From positions 806,001 through 870,000 of the forward strand of contig NZ_QYUM01000004.1 in the NCBI RefSeq assembly GCF_003590775.1: a stretch of DNA of 64,000 bases. The letters run 5' to 3'. A program made the translations under genes and the position numbers. The stretch comes from Sphingomonas cavernae. GTDB taxonomy: Bacteria; Pseudomonadota; Alphaproteobacteria; Sphingomonadales; Sphingomonadaceae. The notes beneath the pieces are model-generated. The model did not search any database. It saw only the letters and a program-made list of their open reading frames with translations, and had not been told where the DNA came from. Below, piece by piece: positions 36,983 through 48,223 of the stretch (position 1 is its first letter; each line of letters starts with the position of its first letter).

Positions 36983-38124
36983 TGGTGTTTGCCCTCGTCA
37001 ATGCCCGCGTGCTTACCGATGCGGGCTTTTCCGAAGACTGCGCGGTGCTGGTCGATGGGACGCGCATCGCCGCCCTCGTGCCGCCAGCCGAAACTCCCGC
37101 GGGGACCGAGACAGTTGATCTCGGCGGTCAGGCGCTCGTCCCCGGCTTCATCGATTCGCAGGTCAATGGTGGCGGCGGCGTGCTGTTCAACGATTCGCCG
37201 ACGGTCGAGGCGATCGCGGCCATCGGAGAGGCGCATCGCGCCTATGGCACCACGGGTTTCCTGCCGACGCTGATCAGCGATGATCTCGATGTCGTCCGCC
37301 GCGGCGTCGCTGCGGTCGATGCGGCGATCGAAGCCGGTGTCCCCGGTGTGATCGGCATTCATATAGAGGGGCCCTTCCTCAACGTCGCGCGCAAGGGCAT
37401 CCACGACCGGTCCAAGATCCGCCGGCTCGACGACGAAGGTTTTGCCGCAGTCACCGCGCTGAAGCGCGGCAAGACGCTGGTGACCCTCGCCCCCGAGCAG
37501 ACGACGCCCGAAATGATCCGGCGGCTCGATGGCGCGGGCGTGATCGTCGCCGCGGGCCATACCAATGGCAGCTACACCGAGATCCGCTCGGCGCTCGACA
37601 ACGGTCTGCGCGGGTTCACGCACCTGTTCAACGCCATGTCCCCGCTCACCTCGCGCGAGCCGGGCGCTGTCGGCGCAGCGCTGGAGGATCTGGGAAGCTG
37701 GTGCGGGCTGATCGTCGACGGGCGGCATCTCGATCCCGTGACGATGCGCCTCGCCCTGCGCTGCAAGCCGGCTGACCGTTTCATGCTCGTGACCGATGCG
37801 ATGCCCAGCGTCGGCATGATCGACAAGACATTCATGCTCCAGGGGCAGAGAGTGAAGGTCGTCGACGGCGTCTGCGTCAATGCCGATGGCACGCTGGCCG
37901 GCTCCGACCTCGACATGGCGGGCGCGGTGCGCAATTCGGTCGCGATGCTGGGCATATCGCTCGAGGCGGCCGTGCGCATGGCGAGCCGCAATCCCGCCGA
38001 GTTCCTGGGGCTTGGCGACATGACCGGCCGCATTGCGCCTGGACTGCGCGCCGATCTCGTCGCGCTCGACGCCGCGGGCAATGTGACACAAAGCTGGATT
38101 GCAGGCGTCGTATCGGCTAGGTGA
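36982..38124 (+). CDS. nagA: N-acetylglucosamine-6-phosphate deacetylase
   Basis: A 380-residue amidohydrolase that removes acetate from GlcNAc-6-P, the product of the PTS permease. It shows the family motifs PGFIDSQVNGGGGV, HIEGPFLN (metal-binding Glu), AAGHTNGS, THLFNAM and the catalytic Asp in VTDAMPS. Its ATG overlaps the deaminase stop by one base. It is the last gene of the rightward nag operon and precedes rplU by 175 bp, in which I see a candidate rplU promoter but no gene. Confidence 0.94.
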   Translation: MVFALVNARVLTDAGFSEDCAVLVDGTRIAALVPPAETPAGTETVDLGGQALVPGFIDSQVNGGGGVLFNDSPTVEAIAAIGEAHRAYGTTGFLPTLISDDLDVVRRGVAAVDAAIEAGVPGVIGIHIEGPFLNVARKGIHDRSKIRRLDDEGFAAVTALKRGKTLVTLAPEQTTPEMIRRLDGAGVIVAAGHTNGSYTEIRSALDNGLRGFTHLFNAMSPLTSREPGAVGAALEDLGSWCGLIVDGRHLDPVTMRLALRCKPADRFMLVTDAMPSVGMIDKTFMLQGQRVKVVDGVCVNADGTLAGSDLDMAGAVRNSVAMLGISLEAAVRMASRNPAEFLGLGDMTGRIAPGLRADLVALDAAGNVTQSWIAGVVSAR

Positions 38125-38198
38125 GCCGAGTCGCCGAACGACGGGCCCGCCAACCGCAGGAATGTTCGAAATCGGCGGCTATCCGCGGGGTTTTTGCG

Positions 38199-38227
38199 TT
38201 GACAGCGCAGCGTTCGACGGGTAACGG
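38199..38227 (+). promoter_or_regulatory. Candidate rplU promoter
   Basis: TTGACA at 38199-38204 is followed after 17 bp by TAACGG at 38222-38227. A second possible -35, CTTGAC at 38248-38253, lies nearer the gene. Either could drive rplU-rpmA; the -10 matches are weak. Confidence 0.35.
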
Positions 38228-38299
38228 GCCACTTTCCCGCGCGGGGGCTTGACCGTGGTCGATTGCTCGCGTGAACCGAATAGATGAAGAGATAAAGCC

Positions 38300-38725
38300 A
38301 TGTTCGCTATCGTGCGCACGGGCGGCAAGCAGTATCGCGTTGCCGCAGGAGACAAGATCGTAGTCGAGAAGCTGGCGGGCAACGCCGGTGACAGCATCGC
38401 GCTGGACGACGTCCTGCTGGCCGGCGAGGGCAGCGAACTCAAGGCCACCAAGGGCCTGACCGTCTCGGCAGAGATCATCGCGCAGGCGAAGGGCGAGAAG
38501 GTTATCGTCTTCAAGAAGCGCCGCCGGCACAACTACCGTCGCAAGAACGGTCACCGCCAGCAGCACACGATCCTGAAGATCACCGCGATCGGCGCCGAGA
38601 AGGCGAAGGCCGCTCCCAAGAAGGCGGAAGCCGAGGCCCCCAAGGCCGAAGCCGCCGCGGCTGAAAAGCCCGCCGCCGAGAAGAAGGCACCGGCCAAGAA
38701 GGCCGCCGCCAAGTCCGCCGAATAA
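38300..38725 (+). CDS. rplU: 50S ribosomal protein L21 with Ala/Lys-rich C-terminal tail
   Basis: L21 binds 23S rRNA in the large subunit. The first hundred residues match the family ([30 protein letters not shown]). The protein is 141 residues, against 103 in E. coli; the extra 40 residues are a low-complexity Ala/Lys/Glu/Pro tail, as in other alphaproteobacteria. It is followed after 29 bp by rpmA. Confidence 0.97.
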   Translation: MFAIVRTGGKQYRVAAGDKIVVEKLAGNAGDSIALDDVLLAGEGSELKATKGLTVSAEIIAQAKGEKVIVFKKRRRHNYRRKNGHRQQHTILKITAIGAEKAKAAPKKAEAEAPKAEAAAAEKPAAEKKAPAKKAAAKSAE

Positions 38726-38754
38726 GTCGCCTGAGCGCCCAAGGAGTTTGAGAG

Positions 38755-39024
38755 ATGGCACATAAGAAAGCAGGCGGTTCCTCCCGCAACGGTCGCGACT
38801 CAGCCGGTCGCCGCCTCGGTGTGAAGAAGTTCGGTGGCCAGGAAGTCATTCCCGGCAACATTCTCGTGCGTCAGCGCGGCACCAAATTCTACCCGGGCCG
38901 CAATGTCGGCATCGGCAAGGATCACACGCTTTTCGCGCTCGTCGCGGGCCGCGTGACCTTCCACGATGGCAAGCTCGGCCGAAAATTCTGCTCGGTAGAT
39001 ATTATGGCGGAAGCGGCCGAATAA
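38755..39024 (+). CDS. rpmA: 50S ribosomal protein L27
   Basis: An 89-residue L27 with the conserved [17 protein letters not shown]-terminus that reaches the peptidyl-transferase centre, then [12 protein letters not shown] and IIRQRGT-like ([12 protein letters not shown]). It forms the standard rplU-rpmA pair, with GGAG upstream of the ATG. A hairpin and an intrinsic terminator follow. Confidence 0.98.
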   Translation: MAHKKAGGSSRNGRDSAGRRLGVKKFGGQEVIPGNILVRQRGTKFYPGRNVGIGKDHTLFALVAGRVTFHDGKLGRKFCSVDIMAEAAE

Positions 39025-39041
39025 TCGGGCGAACCTGTTAA

Positions 39042-39064
39042 CGGGTCGCCCTGGGGGCGACCCG
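39042..39064 (+). other. Hairpin after rpmA
   Basis: CGGGTCGCC and GGCGACCCG form a perfect 9-bp stem around CTGGG, 17 bases past the rpmA stop. No T-run follows, so it may protect the transcript end instead of terminating it. Confidence 0.6.
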
Positions 39065-39088
39065 AAGTCCTGCTGCGGCAGGCACAGA

Positions 39089-39119
39089 GGGAGACGGGAT
39101 AGCCCCCGCTCCCTTTTTT
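39089..39119 (+). terminator. Intrinsic terminator of rplU-rpmA
   Basis: GGGAG-A-CGGG pairs with CCCG-CTCCC across a short loop and is followed directly by TTTTTT at 39114-39119. This is a good Rho-independent terminator in the rpmA direction. Confidence 0.8.
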
Positions 39120-39249
39120 GTTGTCTCCCTCAAACCGTCCCGTCGCAGGCCCTTCGCGGCCTGACGCATGGCAACGGATTTTCAATCGTTTTGTCTCGGT
39201 GCCGTAATTTTGATGCGGCAATGGGCACGCGAAAAAAGAGGAGAGACCG

Positions 39250-39810
39250 ATGTTCGTGCGTACCGAAAGATTGCTGCTGCGGCCCGGCTGGGTCGAAGAC
39301 GCGCCCGCGCTTGCCCGCGCGATCGGCGAGGAGGCGATCGTGCGCAACCTGGCCACTGCGCCCTGGCCCTATGATGTCGCCAAGGCGCGCGCCTTCCTGT
39401 CGCAGGAGCGCGATGCCAGGCTGCCGAGCTTTCTGATCTTCGCGCGCACCCACGGCGCGCCGCGACTGGTCGGCGGCTGCGGTCTTGGCCACACGCCCGA
39501 CGGCAAGGCCGTCGAGCTGGGCTATTGGATCGGCCGTCCGCACTGGGGGCTGGGTTACGCGACCGAGGCCGGCCGCGCGCTGGTCGAACTCGCCCATGCG
39601 CTCGGCATCCGCACGCTGACGGCAGGCCATTTCGTCGACAATCCCGCTTCGGGCCGCGTGCTCCGCAAGCTCGGCTTCCGTCCGACGGGGCGCGTCGTGC
39701 CTCGCGGCAGCGAGGGGCGCGGCGAGGAGGCGCCGTGCGCGCTCTATGTCCGCGACGCCGAGGACGGCTCGATGCCCTGCCCTACCCCGCCCGTACCGCT
39801 CGCGGCGTAA
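39250..39810 (+). CDS. GNAT family N-acetyltransferase (RimJ/RimL-like)
   Basis: A 186-residue GNAT protein that uses acetyl-CoA. The N-terminal TERLLLRP start, GYWIGRPHWGLGYATEAG (acetyl-CoA-binding Q/RxxGxG/A region) and FVDNPASGRVLRKLGF are typical of RimJ/RimL-type enzymes. A GGAGAG ribosome site precedes the ATG. A GNAT gene commonly sits between rpmA and obgE in sphingomonads. The acetyl acceptor is unknown. It converges on a second GNAT gene. Confidence 0.88.
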   Translation: MFVRTERLLLRPGWVEDAPALARAIGEEAIVRNLATAPWPYDVAKARAFLSQERDARLPSFLIFARTHGAPRLVGGCGLGHTPDGKAVELGYWIGRPHWGLGYATEAGRALVELAHALGIRTLTAGHFVDNPASGRVLRKLGFRPTGRVVPRGSEGRGEEAPCALYVRDAEDGSMPCPTPPVPLAA

Positions 39811-39849
39811 GCCTCTGAACCGCCGCTCCGGTCACGCGCCGGGGCGGCG

Positions 39850-40386
39850 TCAGCGCCGCGCGCGCTTGAATACGCGCGTCTGGCTGCCCGCGAAATCGAC
39901 CAGCCCTTCGGCGACATAGCCATTTTTCTCGGCCACGCGGATCGACGGCGTGTTGTCCGGATCGATGATGCATGCGGTCTCGGCGTGGGGTAGCATGGCG
40001 TCGGCCCAGCGCGTGATCGCGGCAACGATCTCGGTGGCGAGCCCCTGACCATGCGCCTCCGGAGCAAGCACCCACCCCGCCTCGGGCAGGCCGCGGATCG
40101 ACTCGATGCCGCGCCCGAAATCGGCAAAGCCGGTATTGCCCCAATAGGCGCCTGTCGCCTTGTCCTCGATCGCCCAATAGCCATAGCCAAGCACGGGCCA
40201 CAGTCCCGCATTGCGCAGGAATCGCGTCCAGCTCTCGGCGCGCGTAAAGGGCTTGCCGCCGATGAATTGCGTCACGCCGGAATCAGCCCAGAGATGCGCG
40301 AAGGCGTCGAAATCCTCGGCGCGATCGGCGCGCAGGATCACGCGGGGCGTTTCGATGACGGGCGCGGCGGGAAAGGGGTAGGGCAT
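39850..40386 (-). CDS. GNAT family N-acetyltransferase
   Basis: A 178-residue RimJ/RimL-like acetyltransferase with TPRVILRADRAEDFDAF at the start, WAIEDKATGAYWGNTGFADF in the core and LAPEAHGQGLATEIV as the acetyl-CoA loop. The ending DPDNTPSIRVAEKNGYV is also typical. It is convergent with the GNAT at 39250, but the two sequences differ enough that they are not a recent duplicate. The ATG at 40386 was chosen; another is 18 bases upstream. Acceptor unknown. Confidence 0.86.
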   Translation of the reverse strand: MPYPFPAAPVIETPRVILRADRAEDFDAFAHLWADSGVTQFIGGKPFTRAESWTRFLRNAGLWPVLGYGYWAIEDKATGAYWGNTGFADFGRGIESIRGLPEAGWVLAPEAHGQGLATEIVAAITRWADAMLPHAETACIIDPDNTPSIRVAEKNGYVAEGLVDFAGSQTRVFKRARR

Positions 40387-40405
40387 CCGCCACACCAACC
40401 ACATT

Positions 40406-40486
40406 CGTCATGCCAGCGAAAGCTGGAATCTTTTCGGCCTTATGCGCTGAAAGAAAAGAGAGATTTCAGCTTTCGCCGGAATGACG
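40406..40486. repeat. CCAGCGAAAGCTGG-type inverted pair
   Basis: CGTCATGCCAGCGAAAGCTGG at the left faces CAGCTTTCGCCGGAATGACG at the right, about 35 bp apart. The ends CGTCAT/ATGACG are shared with the elements at 49121-49206 and 53331-53415. Confidence 0.85.
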
Positions 40487-40492
40487 CTAGGT

Positions 40493-41353
40493 TCAGGCCG
40501 CCACCGCTGCCTTGGGCATGATCGCCGCCTGATAGTCGCTTTCGGCGAGCGCGATCAGCTTGCGGTCGTCATGGTTCCACGGATGGAAGCCCGGCAGGAA
40601 AAATGCCGACCATGCCGGCAGCAGCCGGCGAAGCGCACCGGGCTTGCCAAGCAAGAACCAGGCGATGCGCAGCCACATGCCTGTACCCTCGATGCCGTCC
40701 TGCTTGAGCAGATAGGCCATGCCCTTTAACCTGTTGATCCAGAAGTTTTTGCTGACCAGCAGCATCATCAGGCTTTTCACCTTCCACCGCTTCCAGCGCG
40801 ACCAGCCCTTGGTCGCGTGGAGCCAGGTGTCATAGGCGACGCCCTTATGTTCGATCTCTTCCATCGCATGCCAGCGCCACATGCGCACCAGTTCGGGATC
40901 GGCGCCCTTGAAGACACGATCGTCCGCAAGCATCTGCTGCGCCATGATCGCGGTGTAGTGCTCGAGCGCCATTGTCACAGCGAGGTTCAGAATCTGTGGG
41001 CGACCCTTGGTCATCTCGAGCGAATCGATCACCACCTGCTCGAGATGCTTGATCTGGTAGCCCGCCTCCGTCACGCGCTTGTTGAACGACACGTGCTCGC
41101 GGCTGTGGTTCACCTCCTGCTTGATGAAGGCGTTGATCTCCTTCTCCAGCTTGGGGGGCACGCCGTCGCGGTGCGCGCGTACGCTCTCGACGAAGAACGC
41201 CTCGCCGCGCGGAAACGTCACCGAAAGCGCATTGTAAAAAGCCGTTGCAATGGGATCGCCGCCAAGCCACCACCGTGTCTGCGCGCTGCCCCTGCCGAAG
41301 CGGCGGTCGCGCGGGGTAATGGTAAGGTTGGTGGGGGTCTTGTCCTGGGTCAT
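40493..41353 (-). CDS. Metal-dependent hydrolase family protein (PF10118-type, ferritin-like)
   Basis: A 286-residue protein of the predicted metal-dependent hydrolase family. It has four-helix ligands in the right order for a di-metal site: E51 (EAFFVESV), E80-x2-H83 with H87, E131-H132 and E165/E166 with H169 (MEEIEHK). No signal peptide. GGAGGAG lies seven bases before the ATG at 41353. The substrate is unknown. It is divergent from a TetR regulator 42 bp away, which may control it. Confidence 0.8.
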   Translation of the reverse strand: MTQDKTPTNLTITPRDRRFGRGSAQTRWWLGGDPIATAFYNALSVTFPRGEAFFVESVRAHRDGVPPKLEKEINAFIKQEVNHSREHVSFNKRVTEAGYQIKHLEQVVIDSLEMTKGRPQILNLAVTMALEHYTAIMAQQMLADDRVFKGADPELVRMWRWHAMEEIEHKGVAYDTWLHATKGWSRWKRWKVKSLMMLLVSKNFWINRLKGMAYLLKQDGIEGTGMWLRIAWFLLGKPGALRRLLPAWSAFFLPGFHPWNHDDRKLIALAESDYQAAIMPKAAVAA

Positions 41354-41395
41354 GCCATTGCTCCTCCACATCAGGAATGAATGTTGCTTACATAG

Positions 41396-41986
41396 ATGTC
41401 AATAGTGAAGAAGAGATTGAGCCCGGAACTGAGCCGGGCAGCCGCATTGCAGGCCGCGCGCGAGCTTCTGATCGAGGCCGGGCCGCAAGCCGTGACGCTC
41501 AAGGCGGTGGCGGGACGAATCGGCCGGACGCATGCCAATCTGCTGCATCATTTCGGTTCGGCCTTGGGGCTGCAAAAGGCGCTCGCGGAGCTGATGGCGG
41601 AAACGATTACCGCCAAGATCGGGGCGGCGGTGATGAAGACGCGCGCCGAACACGGCGATCCGCGCGTGGTGGTCGATCTCACCTTCGACGCTTTCGACAC
41701 CGAGGGCGCGGGCGCGCTCGCGAGCTGGATGATCCTGTCGGGCAATGATGACGCGCTCGACCCGATCCTCAACGCGATCCACGATCTGGTCGAGGACCTC
41801 GCGGTTGATAACGAGGACGGGCTGATCCGGCAGGAAACGCTTTCACTCGTGCTCGCCGCATTGGGCGATTCGCTGCTTGGCGGACCGATGGCGAGCGCGC
41901 TCGGCCTGCCGCGCGACACGGCGCGCGAGATCGCCGCGGAACAGCTCCGCCACTCGGTCGCACACCGCCGCGCTGAGGGCGAATAA
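41396..41986 (+). CDS. TetR family transcriptional regulator
   Basis: A 196-residue TetR-type protein. The N-terminal helix-turn-helix is AARELLIEAGPQAVTLKAVA then GRTHANLLHHFGS, which takes the place of the usual YYHF segment. The C-terminal ligand domain has no recognisable specificity. Divergence from the metal-dependent hydrolase gene over only 42 bp suggests that it regulates that gene and itself. Confidence 0.85.
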   Translation: MSIVKKRLSPELSRAAALQAARELLIEAGPQAVTLKAVAGRIGRTHANLLHHFGSALGLQKALAELMAETITAKIGAAVMKTRAEHGDPRVVVDLTFDAFDTEGAGALASWMILSGNDDALDPILNAIHDLVEDLAVDNEDGLIRQETLSLVLAALGDSLLGGPMASALGLPRDTAREIAAEQLRHSVAHRRAEGE

Positions 41987-42035
41987 GCCAAAAGTAACGT
42001 TGCGCAGGAATGCGATTCTTCTATATCTCATTGGT

Positions 42036-43328
42036 ATGATGAGATTTTCAGTTCCGCTTCTGCTCGGCATATTCGCCGTTTCCACATCATCGGCTGCTGC
42101 GCCCGCTGCTCCCCAATGCACGCCAGGCGCGTATCGCGGCGCCGACGGTGATTTCATCGTCATCACCGAACGGGCCAAATCGGCCGAGGACGGCGAATGG
42201 CGCTACACCTTTCGCGACGGTCGCTATGGCAGCACCAAAGGGGGGGCTGTCCAGTGCTCGGCTGATGCGCTCATGGTGACCGGACCGTCCGGCGCGGTCG
42301 AACGCTGGCCGCGCATGGCGCTGCGCATGACGCCGACGCGCTTCAAAAGCGGCGACGCGATGCTTGCCGGCATGCTCGTCGAACCTGACGTGAAAGCGGG
42401 CAAGAAGCCGCCGCTGGCCGTCATGGTGCATGGGTCGGAAAGCAGCGCCTCGATCAACCGCAATCCCTATCCCTTCGTTTTCGCGGCGCAGGGCATCGCC
42501 GCCTTTGTCTATGACAAACATGGCGCCGGCGCGTCCGAAGGGCGCTATCACCAGAATTTCCACCGGCTGGCGGCCGATGTCGTTGCCGCCTCAACCGAAG
42601 CGAAACGCCTTGCCAAGGGGCGCTTCTCGCGCTTCGGGCTGTTCGGTGGCAGCCAGGGCGGCTGGGTCGCGCCCCGCGCCGCCAATGACGCGGGGGCTGA
42701 GTTCGTCGCGATCGGCTTCGGCTTGCTCATCAATCCCCTCGAGGAAGATTCGGAGCAGGTCTTCTCCGAGTTGCGGGAAAAGGGCTATGGCGACACGGTG
42801 ATTGCCGAGGCTCGCGAGATCACCGACGCGACCGGCGCGGTGATCGCCAGCCACTTCACAAGCGGCTTTGACCAGTTGGCAGCGGTCAAGGCAAGATACG
42901 GCGCCCAGCCGTGGTTCACCGCGATAACGGGCGAATTCACGGGTGCGCTGCTCGCGTCCGACGAGCCCACGCTCAGGCGCGAGGGACCCGCCAAATACGA
43001 CAATCTCGACCTTGACTGGCGCTATGACGCGATCGGCCATCTGCGCCGCGTAAGGGCGCCCCAGCTATGGATCGTTGCGGGCGAAGACCGCGAGGCGCCG
43101 CCTATCGTGACGATCGAGCGGCTTCAGGCGTTGCGCCGCGAGGGCAAGCCCATCAGCATCGTCCGCTTCCCGCGCACCGATCATGGCATGTACGAATTCG
43201 AGCAGGCCGCGGACGGAACGCGACGCGACACGCGCATCACCGATGGCTATTTCCGGCTGCTCGCCGACTGGATCAAGCGCGAGACGCATTCGCCCTATGG
43301 CACTGCCGAGATGCTGACGCCCGAATAA
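42036..43328 (+). CDS. Secreted alpha/beta hydrolase
   Basis: A 430-residue exported hydrolase with a signal peptide ending SAAAPAAP. A small N-terminal domain (about residues 25-110) precedes the alpha/beta-hydrolase domain, which has AVMVHGSESSA, YDKHGAGASEGRY, the nucleophile in FGGSQGGW and the His in TDHGMYEF. It resembles acyl-CoA thioester hydrolase/BAAT-like or DAP2-like esterases, but its substrate is unknown. A double ATG at 42036/42039 leaves the exact start open by one residue. It stands alone between TetR and obgE. Confidence 0.83.
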   Translation: MMRFSVPLLLGIFAVSTSSAAAPAAPQCTPGAYRGADGDFIVITERAKSAEDGEWRYTFRDGRYGSTKGGAVQCSADALMVTGPSGAVERWPRMALRMTPTRFKSGDAMLAGMLVEPDVKAGKKPPLAVMVHGSESSASINRNPYPFVFAAQGIAAFVYDKHGAGASEGRYHQNFHRLAADVVAASTEAKRLAKGRFSRFGLFGGSQGGWVAPRAANDAGAEFVAIGFGLLINPLEEDSEQVFSELREKGYGDTVIAEAREITDATGAVIASHFTSGFDQLAAVKARYGAQPWFTAITGEFTGALLASDEPTLRREGPAKYDNLDLDWRYDAIGHLRRVRAPQLWIVAGEDREAPPIVTIERLQALRREGKPISIVRFPRTDHGMYEFEQAADGTRRDTRITDGYFRLLADWIKRETHSPYGTAEMLTPE

Positions 43329-43356
43329 GGTTCAAATTCGCGCGGCTTTGCACTAA

Positions 43357-45541
<2,185 letters not shown>

Positions 45542-45545
<4 letters not shown>

Positions 45546-46456
45546 CGACGACCCTCGCGCTCACCGGCGCCACGGGTTTCGTCGGCAAAACCGTCATCCG
45601 CCTCGCGCTGGACAAGGGCTTCGCGGTCCGCGCGCTCACCCGCCGCCCACAGCCGCCGCGCGAAGGCGTCACCTGGATCGACGGCGCGCTCGATCGTCCC
45701 GAAAGCCTCGCCGAACTCGCGCGGGGCAGCGATGCGGTGATGCACATTGCGGGGGTGGTCAACGCTCCGAATCGCGCGGGTTTCGCAGCAGGAAATATCG
45801 AGGGCACCCGCGCGATGGTCGAAGCAGCGGCCGCCACGGGCGTCAGGCGCTTCATCCACGTCTCCTCGCTCGCCGCGCGCGAGCCGGGCCTCTCCGACTA
45901 TGGCTGGTCCAAGGCGGGGGCCGAAGAGGTCGTCGCCGCCAGCGGTCTCGACTGGACGATGGTGCGCCCCCCCGCGATCTACGGGCCCGAGGACACAGAG
46001 ATGTTCGAGATGTTCCGCATGGCGCGGCGCGGCATCGTGCTGTTGCCGCCCGGCGGACGCATGTCGGTGATCGAGGTCAACGATCTCGCGCGGCTGCTGC
46101 TTGCACTTGTCCCCGATCGCGCATCGGTCGGCGCGATCTACGAGGCTGATGACGGCGTCGAGCATGGCTGGACGCACAAGGGTTTCGCCGAGGCGCTGGG
46201 CTATGCGGTCGATCGCCGTATCGCGACCTTCGCTGCGCCCAAATCGATGCTGCGCGTCGCCTCGCGCATCGACCGCGCGGTTCGCCGCTCAAAGGCCAAG
46301 CTCACCGCCGACCGCGTCAACTATTTCAGCCATCCCGACTGGGTGATCGACCCGGCAAAGCGCCCGCCAGCGGAGCTGTGGCAGCCCCAGGTCAACACAC
46401 GCGCCGGGCTCAAGGCCACCGCCGCCTGGTATCGCCGCAAGGGCTGGCTGGGTTAG
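45542..46456 (+). CDS. NAD-dependent epimerase/dehydratase family reductase, candidate ceramide reductase (CerR-like)
   Basis: A 304-residue extended-SDR protein. The NAD(P) site is GATGFVG (9-15), and the catalytic residues are S108/S109 with Y120-x3-K124. In Caulobacter a protein of this family, CerR, reduces the 3-oxo group of the ceramide precursor. This gene lies a few kilobases from serine palmitoyltransferase and a ceramide-synthase-like GNAT, which supports that role but does not prove it. It begins with GTG 45542 overlapping the proB stop, so it is in the obgE-proB transcription unit. Other family roles (sugar epimerase, NDUFA9-like protein) remain possible. Confidence 0.72.
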
Positions 46457-46530
46457 GCCAGGGTTGTCAATTGCGGCTTTCGCGGCAAAGTCGGCCATAT
46501 CCCCATGAACGGAAAGGCGACGCGGCTGCG

Positions 46531-47235
46531 ATGAAGACCGAAAGCAAGGCGCCGGCCACGGTCGACCAGCGCGAATCCCGCATTCACGGCGACGGCCCAC
46601 GCATCGCACCACTGGCGGTGGAGGAACTGTCCGACGAACTGCTGCAGATCGTTTCCCGCATGGCCCAGATCAATTCCGTGATCGCCTCACGCGAGCAGGG
46701 CGCGCTTACAAAGGTGATGGAAACGAACGACGCGGAAGGATCAGCGGCCGACATATCCGCCGATCTGGGCGAGCTTCCCGAGATCGTCAGGACGATGCTG
46801 CGCCACCCCGATCTGTTCGCGCGGCATACCGAGGTGGGGCTTCACCTGTTGCGAGAGGGGGCCTTGTCCGCGCGCGATCGGGAGCTTGCCATTTTGCGCA
46901 TCGGCTGGCTGTGCCAGGCGCCCTATGAATGGGGTGAGCATGTCTTCGTCGCCAAGCGTTTCGGCGTCACCAGCGCCGAAATCGAGCGTATCACCGAGGG
47001 GCCGGACGCCGAGGGCTGGAGCGAACTGGACAGCGCGATCCTGCGCGCGACCGACGAGCTGCACGGCGACGCGATGATATCCGATGCAACCTGGGATGTG
47101 CTCTCAGGGCACTATGACGACAGGCAGCTCATCGAATTGCCCATCGTCGTGGGGCAATATCAATTGGTCGCCTATTATCAGAATTCGTTACGGCTGCGGC
47201 TTCACAACGGCAATTTCGGGCTGAAGGCGCGCTAG
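46531..47235 (+). CDS. Carboxymuconolactone decarboxylase family protein
   Basis: A 234-residue protein of the CMD/AhpD-like family. The core LSARDRELAILRIGWLCQAPYEWGEHVFVAKRFGV pattern (R-x-G-W-L...YEW-x-x-H) is characteristic. It lacks the AhpD CxxC and so is more like the decarboxylase branch, whose functions are mostly unknown. The ATG at 46531 is the first suitable codon; GGAAAGG is a little far upstream. It converges on the EamA transporter gene with only two bases between their stops. Confidence 0.8.
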   Translation: MKTESKAPATVDQRESRIHGDGPRIAPLAVEELSDELLQIVSRMAQINSVIASREQGALTKVMETNDAEGSAADISADLGELPEIVRTMLRHPDLFARHTEVGLHLLREGALSARDRELAILRIGWLCQAPYEWGEHVFVAKRFGVTSAEIERITEGPDAEGWSELDSAILRATDELHGDAMISDATWDVLSGHYDDRQLIELPIVVGQYQLVAYYQNSLRLRLHNGNFGLKAR

Positions 47236-47237
47236 CC

Positions 47238-48185
47238 TCAAACGGGCTCGCCGCGCCGCCAGGGGAAACCGGGCAACCGCGACGCCATCGGCCAGAGCAC
47301 GTTGATAGCGAGCCCGCCCATGACGAGCGCCGCCGCGCCGAGCTTCCAGCCGGGCAGCGCTTCCGCGAGCAGCAGCGCCGAGGCGCCCATGCCGAAGATC
47401 GGGATGAGCAGCGCGGTCGGCGTAATCGTCGCCGCCGGATAGCGCGCGAGCAGCCAGCTCCACGCCGCATAGCCGAACATCGTATTGCCCACCGACTGCC
47501 AGACGACCGCAGCCCACGCCTCCGGGCTCGCCGCGACCAGAGCGGCGCCGATCGCCGTCGGTCCTTCGAGCAGCAGCGATGCGATCAGCAGCGGCGGGAT
47601 CGAGAACAGGCTCGCCCAGACGACATAGGCGAGCATGTCGGTCGTCCCGCTCGACTTCGCGACCTGATTGCCGCCCGCCCAGCTCATCGCGGCGACGAGC
47701 GCAAGGCCAAGCCCGAAGGCGGTCGTGCTCCCGCCGGTATGCGCCATGATCACGCCGAAGCCGATCGTCGCGAGCAGCAGCGCGAGGATCTGGAAGCCGC
47801 GCAATCGTTCGCCGCTGAGCCACATCGCGAGGCCGATGGTGAAGAAGACCTGCGCCTGCATCACCAGCGACGCGATCCCCGGCGAGATATGACCGTCCAT
47901 CGCGATATAGAGCAGACCGAACTGGCCAAAGCCGATCAGAAAGCCATAGCTCGCAAGCGATCGCCACGAGACCGCCGGCCGCTTGAGAATGAAGGCCGCG
48001 GGCAGCAACGCGATGATGAAGCGCAGCGTCGCGAACAGCAGCGGCGGGAAATCGTCGAGCGCGACGCGGATCACAACGAAGTTGGTGCCCCAGACGGCCA
48101 CCACCGCCAGCGCGAGCAGGGCGTGGCGCAATGACAGCCCGTGTGTGGTTGCGGCGGAATGGACGGAAGCGCTCATGCCGCGCAT
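47238..48185 (-). CDS. EamA/DMT superfamily transporter
   Basis: A 315-residue inner-membrane protein with about ten hydrophobic helices arranged as two EamA repeats. Typical segments are VWGTNFVVIRVAL in helix 1, MQAQVFFTIGLAMW and the second-repeat GNTMFGYAAWSWLLARYPAA. Related proteins export amino acids or other metabolites. GAGGAG lies nine bases before the ATG at 48185. No evidence ties it to the sphingolipid genes beyond proximity. Confidence 0.87.
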   Translation of the reverse strand: MRGMSASVHSAATTHGLSLRHALLALAVVAVWGTNFVVIRVALDDFPPLLFATLRFIIALLPAAFILKRPAVSWRSLASYGFLIGFGQFGLLYIAMDGHISPGIASLVMQAQVFFTIGLAMWLSGERLRGFQILALLLATIGFGVIMAHTGGSTTAFGLGLALVAAMSWAGGNQVAKSSGTTDMLAYVVWASLFSIPPLLIASLLLEGPTAIGAALVAASPEAWAAVVWQSVGNTMFGYAAWSWLLARYPAATITPTALLIPIFGMGASALLLAEALPGWKLGAAALVMGGLAINVLWPMASRLPGFPWRRGEPV

Positions 48186-48223
48186 TTAGCAGCGCTCCTC
48201 ACGCGGTCACGCGCGAAAAACGA